Shown here piece by piece: positions 1 through 12,559 of a stretch of DNA of 64,000 nt (the stretch's first letter is position 1; each line of letters opens with the position of its first letter). Under the pieces are notes generated by a model, which searched no databases, had not been told where the DNA came from, and saw only the letters and a list, made by a program, of their open reading frames with translations. The position numbers were made by a program, and so were the translations under genes. The stretch comes from Cervus elaphus (Eukaryota; Chordata; Mammalia; Artiodactyla; Cervidae), in assembly GCF_910594005.1 (NCBI RefSeq), contig NW_025316716.1, forward strand, positions 62,001 through 126,000, given 5' to 3'.

Positions 1-2337
1 AGGAGCATGAAAAGGTGTGAAAAATTCGAGGAGCAAAAAAAAAAAAAAAAAAAAAAAAAAGACCAGGAGCATGAAAAGGTGTGAAAAATGCGAGGAGAAA
101 AAAAAAAAAAAAAGACCAGGAACATGAAAAGGTGTGAAAAATGCGAGGAGCAAAAAAAAAAAAAGAAAGACCAGGAGCATGAAAAGGTGTGAAAAATGCG
201 AGGAGCATGAAGAGGTGTGAAAAATGCGAGGAGCATAAAAAGGTGTCAAAAATTTGAGGAACAAAAAAAAAAAAAAAACCAGGAGCATGAAAAGGTCTGA
301 AAAATGCGAGGAGCAAAAAAAAAAAAAAAAAAAAAAAAGACCAGGAGCATGAAAAGGTGTGAAAAATGCGGGGAGCAAAAAAAAAAAAAGAAAGACCAGG
401 AGCATGAAAAGGTGTGAAAAATGCGACGACCATGAAAAGTTGTGAAAAATGCGAGGAGCATGAAGAGGTGTGAAAAATGCGAGGAGCATGAAAAGGTGTG
501 AAAAATGCGAGGAGCAAAAAAAAAAAAAAGAAAGACTAGGAGCATGAAAAGGTGTCAAAAATGCGAGGAGCAAAAAAAAAAAAAAAGACCAGGAACATGA
601 AAGGGTGTGAAAAATGCGAGGAGCAAAAAAAAAAAAAAAAGAAAGAAAGAAAGACCAGGAGCATGAAAAGGTGTGAAAAATGCGAGGAGCAAAAAAAAAA
701 AAAAAAAGAAAGAAAGAAAGACCAAGAGCATGAAAAGGTGTGAAAAATGCGAGGAGCAAAAAAAAAAAAAAGACCAGGAGCATGAAAAGGTGTGAAAAAT
801 GCGAGGAGCAAAAAAAAAAAAAACCAGGAGCATGAAAAGGTGTGAAAAATGCGAGGAGCAAAAAAAAAAAAAAAAAAAAGACCAGGAGCATGAAAAGGTG
901 TGAAAAATTCGAGGAGCAAAAAAAAAAAAAAAAAAAAAGAGACCAGGAACATGAAAACGTGTGAAAAATGCGAGGAGCAAAAAAAAAAAGAAAAAAAGAA
1001 AGACCAGGAGCATGAAAAGGTGTGAAAAATGCGGGGAGCAAAAAAAAAAAAAAGAAAGACAAGGAGCATGAAAAGGTGTGAAAAATGCGAGGACAAAAAA
1101 AAAAAAAAAGAAAGAAAGAAAGACCAGGAGCATGAAAAGGTGTGAAAAATGCTAGGAGGAAAAAAAAAAAAAAAAAGGAAGAAAGAAAGGCCAGGAGCAT
1201 GAAAAGGTGTGAAAAATGCGAGGAGCAAAAAAAAAAAAAGACCAGGAGCATGAAAAGGTGTGAAAAATGCGAGGAGTAAAACAAAAAAAAAAGACCAGGA
1301 GCATGAAAAAGTGTGAAAAATGCGAGGAGCAAACCAAAAAAAAAAAAAAAGAAACCAGGAACATGAAAAGGTGTGAAAAATGCGAGGAGCAAAAAAAAAA
1401 AGAAAAAAAGAAAGACCAGGAGCATGAAAAGGTGTGAAAAATGCGGGGAGCAAAAAAAAAAAAAAGAAAGACCAGGAGCATGAAAAGGTATGAAAAATGC
1501 GACGAGCATGAAAAGTTGTGAAAAATGCGAGGAGCATGAAGAGGTGTGAAAAATGCGAGGAGCATGAAAAGGTGTGAAAAATTCGAGGAGCAAAAAAAAA
1601 AAAAAAAAGACCAGGAGCATGAAAAGGTGTGAAAAATGCGAGGAGCAAAAAAAAAAAAAAAAAAAAAAAGACCAGGAGCATGAAAAGGTGTGAAAAATGC
1701 GAGGAGAAAAAAAAAAAAAGACCAGGAACATGAAAAGATGTGAAAAATGCGAGGAGCAAAAAAAAAAAAAGAAAGACCAGGAGCATGAAAAGGTGTGAAA
1801 AATGCAGGGAGCAAAAAAAAAAAAAAAGAAAGACCAGGAGCATGAAAAGGTATGAAAAATGCGACGAGCATGAAAAGTTGTGAAAAATGCGAGGAGCATG
1901 AAGAGGTGTGAAAAATGCGAGGAGCATGAAAAAGTGTGAAAAATTCGAGGAGCAAAAAAAAAAAAAAAAAAAGACCAGGAGCATGAAAAGGTGTGAAAAA
2001 TTCGAGGAGCAAAAAAAAAAAAAAAAAAGACCAGGAACATGAAAAGGTGTGAAAAATGCGAGGAGCAAAAAAAAAAAAAGAAAGACCAGGAGCATGAAAA
2101 GGTGTGAAAAATGCGAGGAGCATGAAGAGGTGTGAAAAATGCGAGGAGCATAAAAAGGTGTCAAAAATTTGAGGAACAAAAAAAAAAAAAAACCAGGAGC
2201 ATGAAAAGGTCTGAAAAATGCGAGGAGCAAAAAAAAAAAAAAAAAAAAAAAGACCAGGAGCATGAAAAGGTGTGAAAAATGCGGGGAGCAAAAAAAAAAA
2301 AAGAAAGACCAGGAGCATGAAAAGGTGTGAAAAATGC

Positions 2338-2421
2338 GACGAGCATGAAAAGTTGTGAAAAATGCGAGGAGCATGAAGAGGTGTGAAAAATGCGAGGAGC
2401 ATGAAAAGGTGTGAAAAATGC
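2338..2421 (+). repeat. Representative run of three linker-free 28-bp cores
   Basis: Three cores follow each other at exact 28-base spacing with no A-linker. The first starts GACGAGCATG and carries AAAAGTTGTG, the second carries GAAGAGGTGTG, and the third is the canonical core with AAAAGGTGTG. This ordered trio (GACGAGC/GTTGTG, then GAAGAGG, then canonical) recurs throughout both families, for example near 1,500, 3,835, 7,710 and 21,600. It is therefore an inherited component of the higher-order repeats and shows that 28 bp is the true core period. Confidence 0.95.
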
Positions 2422-3607
2422 GAGGAGCAAAAAAAAAAAAAAGAAAGACCAGGAGCATGAAAAGGTGTCAAAAATGCGAGGAGCAAAAAAAAAAAAAAAG
2501 ACCAGGAACATGAAAGGGTGTGAAAAATGCGAGGAGCAAAAAAAAAAAAAAAAGAAAGAAAGAAAGACCAGGAGCATGAAAAGGTGTGAAAAATGCGAGG
2601 AGCAAAAAAAAAAAAAAAAAAAAAGACCAGGAGCATGAAAAGGTGTGAAAAATGCTAGGAGAAAAAAAAAAAAAAAAAGGAAGAAAGAAAGGCCAGGAGC
2701 ATGAAAAGGTGTGAAAAATGCGAGGAGCAAAAAAAAAAAAAAAAAGAAAGAAAGAAAGACCAGGAGCATGAAAAGGTTTTGAAAAATGCGAGGAGCAAAA
2801 AAAAAAAAAAAAAAAAAGACCAGGAGCATGAAAAGGTGTCAAAAATGCGAGGAGCAAAAAAAAAAAAAACCAGGAGCATGAAAAGGTGTGAAAAATGCGA
2901 GGAGCAAAAAAAAAAAAAAAAAAAAGACCAGGAGCATGAAAAGGTGTGAAAAATTCGAGGAGCAAAAAAAAAAAAAAGAAAGAAAGAAAGACCAGGAGCA
3001 TGAAAACGTGTGAAAAATGCGAGGAGCAAAAAAAAAAAAAAAAAAAAAGAGACCAGGAACATGAAAACGTGTGAAAAATGCGAGGAGCAAAAAAAAAAAG
3101 AAAAAAAGAAAGACCAGGAGCATGAAAAGGTGTGAAAAATGCGGGGAGCAAAAAAAAAAAAAAACCAGGAGCATGAAAAGGTGTGAAAAATCGAGGAGCA
3201 AAAAAAAAAAAAGACCAGGAGCATGAAAAGGTGTGAAAAATTCGAGGAGCAAAAAAAAAAAAAAGGAAGAAAGAAAGACCAGGAGCATGAAAAGGTGTGA
3301 AAAATGCGAGGAGCAAAAAAAAAAAAAAAAAAAAAAAAGACCAGGAACATGAAAAGGTGTGAAAAATGCGAGGAGAAAAAAAAAAAAAAAAAAAAGACCT
3401 GGAACATGAAAAGGTGTGAAAAATGCGAGGACCAAAAAAAAAAAAAAGAAAGAAAGAAAGACCAGGAGCATGAAAAGGTGTGAAAAATGCGAGGAGCAAA
3501 AAAAAAAAAAAACAAAGAAAGACCAGGAGCATGAAAAGGTGTGAAAAATGCGAGGAGCAAAAAAAAAAAAAGACCAGGAGCATGAAAAGGTGTGAAAAAT
3601 GCGAGGA

Positions 3608-6600
3608 GTAAAACAAAAAAAAAAGACCAGGAGCATGAAAAAGTGTGAAAAATGCGAGGAGAAAACCAAAAAAAAAAAAAAAGAGACCAGGAACATGAAA
3701 AGGTGTGAAAAATGCGAGGAGCAAAAAAAAAAAGAAAAAAAGAAAGACCAGGAGCATGAAAAGGTGTGAAAAATGCGGGGAGCAAAAAAAAAAAAAAGAA
3801 AGACCAGGAGCATGAAAAGGTGTGAAAAATGCGACGAGCATGAAAAGTTGTGAAAAATGCGAGGAGCATGAAGAGGTGTGAAAAATGCGAGGAGCATGAA
3901 AAGGTGTGAAAAATTCGAGGAGCAAAAAAAAAAAAAAAAAGACCAGGAGCATGAAAAGGTGTGAAAAATTCGAGGAGCAAAAAAAAAAAAAAAAAAAAAA
4001 GACCAGGAGCATGAAAATGTGTCAAAAATGCGAGGAGCAAAAAAAAAAAAAACCAGGAGCATGAAAAGGTGTGAAAAATGCGAGGAGCAAAAAAAAAAAA
4101 AAAAAAAAAGACCAGGAGCATGAAAAGGTGTGAAAAATTCGAGGAGCAAAAAAAAAAAAAAGAAAGAAAGAAAGACCAGGAGCATGAAAACGTGTGAAAA
4201 ATGCGAGGAGCAAAAAAAAAAAAAAAAAAAAAGAGACCAGGAACATGAAAACGTGTGAAAAATGCGAGGAGCAAAAAAAAAAAAAAAAAAGAAAGACCAG
4301 GAGCAAGAAAAGGTGTGAAAAATGCGGGGAGCAAAAAAAAAAAAAAAACCAGGAGCATGAAAAGGTGTGAAAAATTCGAGGAGCAAAAAAAAAAAAAGAC
4401 CAGGAGCATGAAAATGTGTGAAAAATTCGAGGAGCAAAAAAAAAAAAAAGGAAGAAAGAAAGACCAGGAGCATGAAAAGGTGTGAAAAATGCGAGGAGCA
4501 AAAAAAAAAAAAAAAAAAAAAAAAGACCAGGAACATGAAAAGGTGTGAAAAATGCGAGGAGAAAAAAAAAAAAAAAAAAAAAGACCTGGAACATGAAAAG
4601 GTGTGAAAAATGCGAGGACAAAAAAAAAAAAAAAGAAAGAAAGAAAGACCAGGAGCATGAAAAGGTGTGAAAAATGCGAGGAGCCAAAAAAAAAAAAAAA
4701 AAAAGAAAGACCAGGAGCATGAAAAGGTGTGAAAAATGCGAGGAGCAAAAAAAAAAAAAGACAAGGAGCATGAAAAGGTGTGAAAAATGCGAGGAGTAAA
4801 ACAAAAAAAAAAGACCAAGAGCATGAAAAAGTGTGAAAAATGCAAGGAGCAAACCAAAAAAAAAAAAAAAGAGACCAGGAACATGAAAAGGTGTGAAAAA
4901 TGCGAGGAGCAAAAAAAAAAAGAAAAAAAGAAAGACCAGGAGCATGAAAAGGTGTGAAAAATGCGGGGAGCAAAAAAAAAAAAAAGAAAGACCAGGAGCA
5001 TGAAAAGGTGTGAAAAATGCGACGAGCATGAAAAGTTGTGAAAAATGCGAGGAGCATGAAGAGGTGTGAAAAATGCGAGGAGCATGAAAAGGTGTGAAAA
5101 ATTCGAGGAGCAAAAAAAAAAAAAAAAAAGACCAGGAGCATGAAAAGGTGTGAAAAATTCGAGGAGCAAAAAAAAAAAAAAAAAAAAAAAGACCAGGAGC
5201 ATGAAAAGGTGTGAAAAATGCGAGGAGAAAAAAAAAAAAAAACAAAAGACCAGGAACATGAAAAGATGTGAAAAATGCGAGGAGCAAAAAAAAAAAAAGA
5301 AAGACCAGGAGCATGAAAAGGTGTGAAAAATGCAGGGAGCAAAAAAAAAAAAAAAGAAAGACCAGGAGCATGAAAAGGTATGAAAAATGCGACGAGCATG
5401 AAAAGTTGTGAAAAATGCGAGGAGCATGAAGAGGTGTGAAAAATGCGAGGAGCATGAAAAAGTGTGAAAAATTCGAGGAGCAAAAAAAAAAAAAAAAAAA
5501 GACCAGGAGCATGAAAAGGTGTGAAAAATTCGAGGAGCAAAAAAAAAAAAAAAAGACCAGGAACATGAAAAGGTGTGAAAAATGCGAGGAGCAAAAAAAA
5601 AAAAAAAAAAAGACCAGGAGCATGAAAAGGTGTGAAAAATGCGAGGAGAAAAAAAAAAAAAAAAAGACCAGGAACATGAAAAGGTGTGAAAAATGCGAGG
5701 AGCAAAAAAAAAAAAAGAAAGACCAGGAGCATGAAAAGGTGTGAAAAATGCGAGGAGCATGAAGAGGTGTGAAAAATGCGAGGAGCATAAAAAGGTGTCA
5801 AAAATTTGAGGAACAAAAAAAAAAAAAAACCAGGAGCATGAAAAGGTCTGAAAAATGCGAGGAGCAAAAAAAAAAAAAAAAAAAAAAGACCAGGAGCATG
5901 AAAAGGTGTGAAAAATGCGGGGAGCAAAAAAAAAAAAAGAAAGACCAGGAGCATGAAAAGGTGTGAAAAATGCGACGAGCATGAAAAGTTGTGAAAAATG
6001 CGAGGAGCATGAAGAGGTGTGAAAAATGCGAGGAGCATGAAAAGGTGTGAAAAATTCGAGGAGCAAAAAAAAAAAAAAAAAAGACCAGGAGCATGAAAAG
6101 GTGTGAAAAATTCGAGGAGTAAAAAAAAAAAAAAAAAAAAGACCAGGAGCATGAAAAGGTGTGAAAAATGCGAGGAGAAAAAAAAAAAAAAACAAAAGAC
6201 CAGGAACATGAAAAGGTGTGAAAAATGTGAGGAGCAAAAAAAAAAAAAGAAAGACCAGGAGCATGAAAAGGTATGAAAAATGCGACGAGCATGAAAAGTT
6301 GTGAAAAATGCGAGGAGCATGAAGAGGTGTGAAAAATGCGAGGAGCAAAAAAAAAAAAAAAAACAAGACCAGGAGCATGAAAAGGGGTAAAAAATGCGAG
6401 GAGCAAAAAAAAAAAAAAAAAAAAAAAGACCAGGAGCATGAAAAGGTGTGAAAAATGCGAGGAGAAAAAAAAAAAAAAAAGAAAGAAAGAAAGGCCAGGA
6501 GCATGAAAAGGTGTGAAAAATGCGAGGAGCAAAAAAAAAAAAAAGACCAGGAGCATGAAAAGGTGTGAAAAATGCGAGGAGCAAAAAAAAAAAAAACCAG

Positions 6601-9600
6601 GAGCATGAAAAGGTGTGAAAAATGCGAGGAGCAAAAAAAAAAAAAAACCAGGAGCAAGAAAAGGTGTGAAAAATGCGAGGAGCAAAAAAAAAAAAAAAAA
6701 AAAAGACCAGGAGCATGAAAAGGTGTGAAAAATTCGAGGAGCAAAAAAAAAAAAAAAAAAAAGAGATCAGGAACATGAAAACGTGTGAAAAATGCGAGGA
6801 GCAAAAAAAAAAAGAAAAAAAGAAAGACCAGGAGCATGAAAAGTTGTGAAAAATGCGGGGAGCAAAAAAAAAAAAAGAAAGACCAGGAGCATGAAAAGGT
6901 GTGAAAAATGCGACGAGCATGAAAAGTTGTGAAAAATGCGAGGAGCATGAAGAGGTGTGAAAAATGCGAGGCGCATGAAAAGGAGTGAAAAATTCGAGGA
7001 GCAAAAAAAAAAAAAAAGGAAGAAAGAAAGACCAGGAGCATGAAAAGGTGTGAAAAATGCGAGGAGCAAAAAAAAAAAAAAAAAAAAAAAAGACCAGGAA
7101 CATGAAAAGGTGTGAAAAATGCGAGGAGCAAAAAAAAAAAAAAAAACAAGACCAGGAGCATGAAAAGGTGTGAAAAATGCGAGGAGAAAAAAAAAAAAAA
7201 AAGAAAGAAAGAAAGGCCAGGAGCATGAAAAGGTGTGAAAAATGCGAGGAGAAAAAAAAAAAAAAAAAAAAAGACCTGGAACATGAAAAGGTGTGAAAAA
7301 TGCGAGGACAAAAAAAAAAAAAAAAGAAAGAAAGAAAGACCAGGAGCATGAAAAGGTGTGAAAAATGCGAGGAGCAAAAAAAAAAAAAAAAAAAGAAAGA
7401 CCAGGAGCATGAAAAGGTGTGAAAAATGCGAGGAGCAAAAAAAAAAAAAGACCAGGAGCATGAAAAGGTGTGAAAAATGCGAGGAGTAAAACAAAAAAAA
7501 AAGACCAGGAGCATGAAAAAGTGTGAAAAATGCGAGGAGCAAACCAAAAAAAAAAAAAAAGAGACCAGGAACATGAAAAGGTGTGAAAAATGCGAGGAGC
7601 AAAAAAAAAAAGAAAAAAAGAAAGACCAGGAGCATGAAAAGGTGTGAAAAATGCGGGGAGCAAAAAAAAAAAAAAGAAAGACCAGGAGCATGAAAAGGTG
7701 TGAAAAATGCGACGAGCATGAAAAGTTGTGAAAAATGCGAGGAGCATGAAGAGGTGTGAAAAATGCGAGGAGCATGAAAAGGTGTGAAAAATTCGAGGAG
7801 CAAAAAAAAAAAAAAAAAGACCAGGAGCATGAAAAGGTGTGAAAAATTCGAGGAGCAAAAAAAAAAAAAAAAAAAAAAGACCAGGAGCATGAAAATGTGT
7901 CAAAAATGCGAGGAGCAAAAAAAAAAAAAACCAGGAGCATGAAAAGGTGTGAAAAATGCGAGGAGCAAAAAAAAAAAAAAAAAAAAGACCAGGAGCATGA
8001 AAAGGTGTGAAAAATTCGAGGAGCAAAAAAAAAAAAAAGAGAGAAAGAAAGACCAGGAGCATGAAAACGTGTGAAAAATGCGAGGAGCAAAAAAAAAAAA
8101 AAAAAAAAGAGACCAGGAACATGAAAACGTGTGAAAAATGCGAGGAGCAAAAAAAAAAAGAAAAAAAGAAAGACCAGGAGCATGAAAAGGTGTGAAAAAT
8201 GCGGGGAGCAAAAAAAAAAAAAAACCAGGAGCATGAAAAGGTGTGAAAAATTCGAGGAGCAAAAAAAAAAAAAGACCAGGAGCATGAAAAGGTGTGAAAA
8301 ATTCGAGGAGCAAAAAAAAAAAAAAGGAAGAAAGAAAGACCAGGAGCATGAAAAGGTGTGAAAAATGCGAGGAGCAAAAAAAAAAAAAAAAAAAAAAAAA
8401 GACCAGGAACATGAAAAGGGGAAAAAAATGCGAGGAGAAAAAAAAAAAAAAAAAAAAAAGACCTGGAACATGAAAAGGTGTGAAAAATGCGAGGACAAAA
8501 AAAAAAAAAAAGAAAGAAAGAAAGACCAGGAGCATGAAAAGGTGTGAAAAATGCGAGGAGCAAAAAAAAAAAAAAAAAAAGAAAGACCAGGAGCATGAAA
8601 AGGTGTGAAAAATGCGAGGAGCAAAAAAAAAAAAAGACAAGGAGCATGAAAAGGTGTGAAAAATGCGAGGAGTAAAACAAAAAAAAAAGACCAGGAGCAT
8701 GAAAAAGTGTGAAAAATGCGAGGAGCAAACCAAAAAAAAAAAAAAAGAGACCAGGAACATGAAAAGGTGTGAAAAATGCGAGGAGCAAAAAAAAAAAGAA
8801 AAAAAGAAAGACCAGGAGCATGAAAAGGTGTGAAAAATGCGGGGAGCAAAAAAAAAAAAAAGAAAGACCAGGAGCATGAAAAGGTGTGAAAAATGCGACG
8901 AGCATGAAAAGTTGTGAAAAATGCGAGGAGCATGAAGAGGTGTGAAAAATGCGAGGAGCATGAAAAGGTGTGAAAAATTCGAGGAGCAAAAAAAAAAAAA
9001 AAAAAAGACCAGGAGCATGAAAAGGTGTGAAAAATTCGAGGAGCAAAAAAAAAAAAAAAAAAAAAAAAGACCAGGAGCATGAAAAGGTGTGAAAAATGCG
9101 AGGAGAAAAAAAAAAAAAAACAAAAGACCAGGAACATGAAAAGATGTGAAAAATGCGAGGAGCAAAAAAAAAAAAAGAAAGACCAGGAGCATGAAAAGGT
9201 GTGAAAAATGCAGGGAGCAAAAAAAAAAAAAAAGAAAGACCAGGAGCATGAAAAGGTATGAAAAATGCGACGAGCATGAAAAGTTGTGAAAAATGCGAGG
9301 AGCATGAAGAGGTGTGAAAAAAGCGAGGAGCATGAAAAAGTGTGAAAAATTCGAGGAGCAAAAAAAAAAAAAAAAAAAGACCAGGAGCATGAAAAGGTGT
9401 GAAAAATTCGAGGAGCAAAAAAAAAAAAAAAAAAAAAAAAAGACCAGGAGAAAAAAAAGGTGTAAAAAATGCGAGGAGAAAAAAAAAAAAAAAAGACCAG
9501 GAACATGAAAAGGTGTGAAAAATACGAGGAGCAAAAAAAAAAAAAGAAAGACCAGGAGCATGAAAAGGTGTGAAAAATGCGAGGAGCATGAAGAGGTGTG

Positions 9601-9870
9601 AAAAATGCGAGGAGCATAAAAAGGTGTCAAAAATTTGAGGAACAAAAAAAAAAAAAAACCAGGAGCATGAAAAGGTCTGAAAAATGCGAGGAGCAAAAAA
9701 AAAAAAAAAAAAAAAAAGACCAGGAGCATGAAAAGGTGTGAAAAATGCGGGGAGCAAAAAAAAAAAAAGAAAGACCAGGAGCATGAAAAGGTGTGAAAAA
9801 TGCGACGACCATGAAAAGTTGTGAAAAATGCGAGGAGCATGAAGAGGTGTGAAAAATGCGAGGAGCATGA
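3608..9870. repeat. 3.88-kb tandem higher-order repeat in block A1
   Basis: Marker pairs 3,608/7,486, 4,015/7,896 (AAAATGTGTCAAAAATGCG), 4,797/8,671 and 5,243/9,121 keep a distance of 3,874-3,881, falling to 3,828 for the 5,787/9,615 pair because the first copy has one additional linker unit near 5,600. Resemblance can be followed left to about 3,241/6,990 with an inserted GGCCAGG-linker pair in the second copy (7,130-7,250). It stops near 6,040/9,870, where the core after the trio is TTCGAGG in one copy and TGCGAGG in the other. Confidence 0.8.
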
Positions 9871-10877
9871 AAAGGTGTGAAAAATGCGAGGAGCAAAAAA
9901 AAAAAAAAAGAAAGACTAGGAGCATGAAAAGGTGTCAAAAATGCGAGGAGCAAAAAAAAAAAAAAAGACCAGGAACATGAAAGGGTGTGAAAAATGCGAG
10001 GAGCAAAAAAAAAAAAAAAAAAAAGAAAGAAAGACCAGGAGCATGAAAAGGTGTGAAAAATGCGAGGAGCAAAAAAAAAAAAAAAAAGAAAGAAAGAAAG
10101 ACCAAGAGCATGAAAAGGTGTGAAAAATGCGAGGAGCAAAAAAAAAAAAAAGACCAGGAGCATGAAAAGGTGTGAAAAATGCGAGGAGCAAAAAAAAAAA
10201 AAACCAGGAGCATGAAAAGGTGTGAAAAATGCGAGGAGCAAAAAAAAAAAAAAAAAAAAGACCAGGAGCATGAAAAGGTGTGAAAAATTCGAGGAGCAAA
10301 AAAAAAAAAAAAAAAAAGAGACCAGGAACATGAAAACGTGTGAAAAATGCGAGGAGCAAAAAAAAAAAGAAAAAAAGAAAGACCAGGAGCATGAAAAGGT
10401 GTGAAAAATGCGGGGAGCAAAAAAAAAAAAAAGAAAGACCAGGAGCATGAAAAGGTGTGAAAAATGCGACGAGCATGAAAAGTTGTGAAAAATGCGAGGA
10501 GCATGAAGAGGTGTGAAAAAAGCCAGGAGCATGAAAAGGTGTGAAAAATTCCAGGAGCAAAAAAAAAAAAAAAAAAGACCAGGAGCATGAAAAGGTGTGA
10601 AAAATTCGAGGAGTAAAAAAAAAAAAAAAAAAAAAGACCAGGAGCATGAAAAGGTGTGAAAAATGCGAGGAGAAAAAAAAAAAAAAACAAAAGACCAGGA
10701 ACATGAAAAGGTGTGAAAAATGTGAGGAGCAAAAAAAAAAAAAGAAAGACCAGGAGCATGAAAAGGTATGAAAAATGCGACGAGCATGAAAAGTTGTGAA
10801 AAATGCGAGGAGCATGAAGAGGTGTGAAAAATGCGAGGAGCAAAAAAAAAAAAAAAACAAGACCAGGAGCATGAAAA

Positions 10878-11048
10878 GGTGTGAAATATGCGAGGAGCAA
10901 AAAAAAAAAAAAAAAAAAAAAGACCAGGAGCATGAAAAGGTGTGAAATATGCGAGGAGCAAAAAAAAAAAAAAAAAAAAAAAAGACCAGGAGCATGAAAA
11001 GGTGTGAAATATGCGAGGAGCAAAAAAAAAAAAAAAAAAAAAAAAAAA
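10878..11048 (+). repeat. GAAATATGCG core triplet, copy 1
   Basis: Three successive units with GTGAAATATGCG (10,883, 10,945, 11,006) are each followed by an A-run of 22 or more, a local 61-62-bp tandem expansion of one variant. It follows an AACAAGACC linker. The same cluster is found at 27,660 and 52,105. Confidence 0.88.
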
Positions 11049-12559
11049 CAGGAGCATGAAAAGGTGTGAAAAAAGCGAGAAGAAAAAAAAAAAAAAAAGA
11101 AAGAAAGAAAGGCCAGGAGCATGAAAAGGTGTGAAAAATGCGAGGAGCAAAAAAAAAAAAAAGACCAGGAGCATGAAAAGGTGTGAAAAATGCGAGGAGC
11201 AAAAAAAAAAAATACCAGGAGCATGAAAAGGTGTGAAAAATGCGAGGAGCAAAAAAAAAAAAAAACCAGGAGCATGAAAAGGTGTGAAAAATGCGAGGAG
11301 CAAAAAAAAAAAAAAAAAAAAGACCAGGAGCATGAAAAGGTGTGAAAAATTCGAGGAGCAAAAAAAAAAAAAAAAAAAAGAGATCAGGAACATGAAAACG
11401 TGTGAAAAATGCGAGGAGCAAAAAAAAAAAAGAAAAAAAGAAAGACCAGGAGCATGAAAAGGTGTGAAAAATGCGGGGAGCAAAAAAAAAAAAAAAACCA
11501 GGAGCATGAAAAGGTGTGAAAAATTCGAGGAGCAAAAAAAAAAAAAAGAGAGAAAGAAAGACCAGGAGCATGAAAACGTGTGAAAAATGCGAGGAGCAAA
11601 AAAAAAAAAAAAAAAAAGAGACCAGGAACATGAAAACGTGTGAAAAATGCGAGGAGCAAAAAAAAAAAGAAAAAAAGAAAGACCAGGAGCATGAAAAGGT
11701 GTGAAAAATGCGGGGAGCAAAAAAAAAAAAAAACCAGGAGCATGAAAAGGTGTGAAAAATTCGAGGAGCAAAAAAAAAAAAAGACCAGGAGCATGAAAAG
11801 GTGTGAAAAATTCGAGGAGCAAAAAAAAAAAAAAGGAAGAAAAAAAGACCAGGAGCATGAAAAGGTGTGAAAAATGCGAGGAGCAAAAAAAAAAAAAAAA
11901 AAAAAAAAGACCAAGAGCAAGAAAAGGTGTGAAAAATGCGAGGAGAAAAAAAAAAAAAAAAAAAAAAAGACCTGGAACATGAAAAGGTGTGAAAAATTTG
12001 AGGAGCAAAAAAAAAAAGAAAAAAAGAAAGACCAGGAGCATGAAAAGGTGTGAAAAATGCGGGGAGCAAAAAAAAAAAAAAGAAAGACCAGGAGCATGAA
12101 AAGGTGTGAAAAATGCGAGGAGCAAAAAAAAAAAAAGAAAGACCAGGAGCATGAAAAGGTGTGAAAAATGCGAGGAGCATGAAGAGGTGTGAAAAATGCG
12201 AGGAGCATGAAAAGGTGTGAAAAATTCGAGGAGCAAAAAAAAAAAAAAAAAAGACCAGGAGCATGAAAAGGTGTGAAAAATTCGAGGAGCAAAAAAAAAA
12301 AAAAAAAAAAAAAACAAGGAGAAAAAAAAGGGGGAAAAAATGCGAGGAGAAAAAAAAAAAAAAAACAAAAGACCAGGAACATGAAAAGGTGTGAAAAATG
12401 GGAGGAGCAAAAAAAAAAAAAGAAAGACCAGGAGCATGAAAAGGTATGAAAAATGCGACGAGCATGAAAAGTTGTGAAAAATGCGAGGAGCATGAAGAGG
12501 TGTGAAATATGCGAGGAGCATGAAAAAGTGTGAAGAATTCGAGGAGCAAAAAAAAAAAA

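Noticed and set aside
552..743. Short + strand frames starting MKRCEKCEEQ followed by Lys runs, with a CxxC pair
   Set aside because: This is the only + frame of the unit that avoids the two TGA triplets. It is closed by linker length within a few units and recurs wherever the linker permits. There is no promoter, context or domain support.
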